This document shows positions 12,247 through 13,298 of a DNA stretch of 13,298 nucleotides, in pieces. The DNA is from Rhodoferax sp. Its GTDB lineage: Bacteria > Pseudomonadota > Gammaproteobacteria > Burkholderiales > Burkholderiaceae_C. Position numbers and translations under genes: made by a program. Positions within the stretch are counted from its first letter, which is position 1, and the number at the start of each line of letters is the position of its first letter. The stretch spans positions 1 to 13,298 of the forward strand of contig JAIPDA010000041.1 of NCBI GenBank assembly GCA_021737905.1, read 5' to 3'. The notes beneath the pieces are model-generated. The model searched no databases and was not told where the DNA came from. It was given only the letters and a program-made list of their open reading frames with translations.

Positions 12247-13298
12247 AACAAGAAGTAGCGCTGCGCCATCGGCAAGCTGCTGGCAGGCTCACAGGTCAGC
12301 AACTGGCCATCGGCGCGCACCTGGTAGGTTTGCGGGTCGATCTCCATGCGCGGCAGGTAAGCGTTGTGAACCATGTGCTGCTTGCGCACGCCGCGTATGT
12401 TTTTCACGGCGCTGAGGTTCTTGGCCAGGCCAAAGCGTTCCTTCACGCCCGCCGCTTGCGCCGCCTGCGACACAAAGGTCAGCGAACCGCGGGCCACCGC
12501 GCCGCCAAAGCTACCGAACATGGGCCGGTAATGCACCGGCTGCGGCGTCGGGATGGAGGCGTTCGGGTCGCCCATGGCGGCCATGGCGATGAAGCCACCC
12601 TTCAAAATGAGGGACGGTTTGATACCGAAAAAAGCCGGTTTCCAAACCACCAGATCAGCCCACTTGCCGACCTCTATAGAGCCTACTTCGTGCGAAATGC
12701 CGTGGGCTATCGCGGGGTTGATGGTGTACTTGCTGATGTAGCGCTTGGCGCGGAAGTTGTCGTTGCGGGCGCTGTCTTCTGGCAAGGAGCCGCGTTGCTG
12801 CTTCATCTTGTGGGCGTTTTGCCAGGTGCGGATGATGACTTCACCGACGCGGCCCATGGCCTGGCTGTCGCTGCTCATCATGCTGATGGCGCCCAGGTCG
12901 TGCAAGATGTCTTCAGCCGCAATCGTTTCTTTGCGGATGCGGCTTTCGGCAAAAGCCAGGTCTTCGGCAATCGACGGGTCCAGGTGGTGGCAGACCATCA
13001 GCATGTCCACATGCTCGTCCAGCGTGTTGACGGTGTAAGGCATGGTCGGGTTGGTGGACGATGGCAAAAAATTCGCTTCGCCCACCACGCGCATGATGTC
13101 CGGTGCATGGCCGCCGCCCGCGCCTTCGGTGTGAAAGGCGCACAGGCTGCGGCCCTGGGTAGCCTCGATGGTGTTTTCCACAAAGCCTGATTCATTGAGC
13201 GTGTCGGAGTGAATGGCCACCTGCGTGTCGGTGGCCTCCGCCACGTCCAGGCAGTTGCTGATGGCCGCTGGCGTGGTGCCCCAGTCTTCGTGCAATTT
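12243..13298 (-). CDS. ureC: Urease alpha (catalytic) subunit UreC, C-terminal part
   Basis: The large subunit of the nickel urease, which splits urea into ammonia and carbamate. The 351 codons in the window correspond to about residue 217 to the end of the Klebsiella protein. The very first codon (13298-13296) is the Lys of KLHEDWG, which is carbamylated and bridges both nickel ions. Also visible are the nickel and active-site residues in HED, IHSDTLN, FHTEGAGGGHAPD, MVCHHLD (flap Cys and His) and SSDSQAMG (nickel-binding Asp). The protein ends in the usual MAQRYFLF. All catalytic residues in view are intact, so the urease should be functional. The start and ureA, ureB and ureD lie beyond the window, if present. 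Confidence 0.97.
   Translation of the reverse strand, partial: KLHEDWGTTPAAISNCLDVAEATDTQVAIHSDTLNESGFVENTIEATQGRSLCAFHTEGAGGGHAPDIMRVVGEANFLPSSTNPTMPYTVNTLDEHVDMLMVCHHLDPSIAEDLAFAESRIRKETIAAEDILHDLGAISMMSSDSQAMGRVGEVIIRTWQNAHKMKQQRGSLPEDSARNDNFRAKRYISKYTINPAIAHGISHEVGSIEVGKWADLVVWKPAFFGIKPSLILKGGFIAMAAMGDPNASIPTPQPVHYRPMFGSFGGAVARGSLTFVSQAAQAAGVKERFGLAKNLSAVKNIRGVRKQHMVHNAYLPRMEIDPQTYQVRADGQLLTCEPASSLPMAQRYFLF

Noticed and set aside
12330..13190. 286-codon open frame on the plus strand inside ureC
   Set aside because: A shadow of the GC-rich ureC reading frame; the product has a low-complexity His/Val/Ala composition and no family pattern.

Overview
The window looks like a chromosomal segment of a betaproteobacterium, most probably a member of the Comamonadaceae (Rhodoferax/Polaromonas-like). 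This rests on the rdgB-hemW gene order, the character of the HemW, RdgB, UreC and MreB proteins, and the GC-rich codon use of the housekeeping genes. The genus is an inference; no rRNA or marker search was possible.

Layout. (1) 1-1870, plus strand: the 3' part of rdgB (nucleotide-pool cleaning), hemW coupled to it by an ATGA overlap, and a small one-helix membrane protein. (2) 1871-4051, plus strand: a promoter with a dyad over its -10 box, a leader of about 220 nt, then bactofilin 1, a membrane-anchored M23 (LytM) peptidase and bactofilin 2, ending in a hairpin. (3) 4186-4551: a small MarR-like winged-helix regulator with a dyad over its own promoter. (4) 4591-8297, minus strand: a likely operon read right to left as bactofilin 3, a second MreB, a seven-helix sensor histidine kinase and a class I glutamine amidotransferase. 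(5) 8515-9138, plus strand, divergent from that operon: a FixJ-type response regulator, the natural partner of the kinase. (6) 9282-9369: tRNA-Ser(UGA) with a strong terminator. (7) 9415-13298, minus strand: ureC (3' part), a GNAT acetyltransferase, ureE, ureF and ureG, with a lone AbrB/MazE-type gene inserted in the opposite direction between the acetyltransferase and ureE.

The part of most interest is 1871-9138. It joins three bactofilins (curvature- or site-marking cytoskeletal polymers), one catalytically complete cell-wall endopeptidase, one MreB paralog without mreC or mreD, a sensor kinase/response regulator pair and a winged-helix regulator. My working model, which is inference, is a signal-controlled accessory morphogenesis module: bactofilin scaffolds place the M23 enzyme, a bactofilin-MreB pair forms a second filament system, and the two-component pair switches the second arm on. 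The kinase and the genes beside it are visibly more AT-rich than the urease and hemW flanks, which hints at a different history for this part. The flanks are ordinary housekeeping and urease genes, apart from the two extra genes inside the urease cluster.
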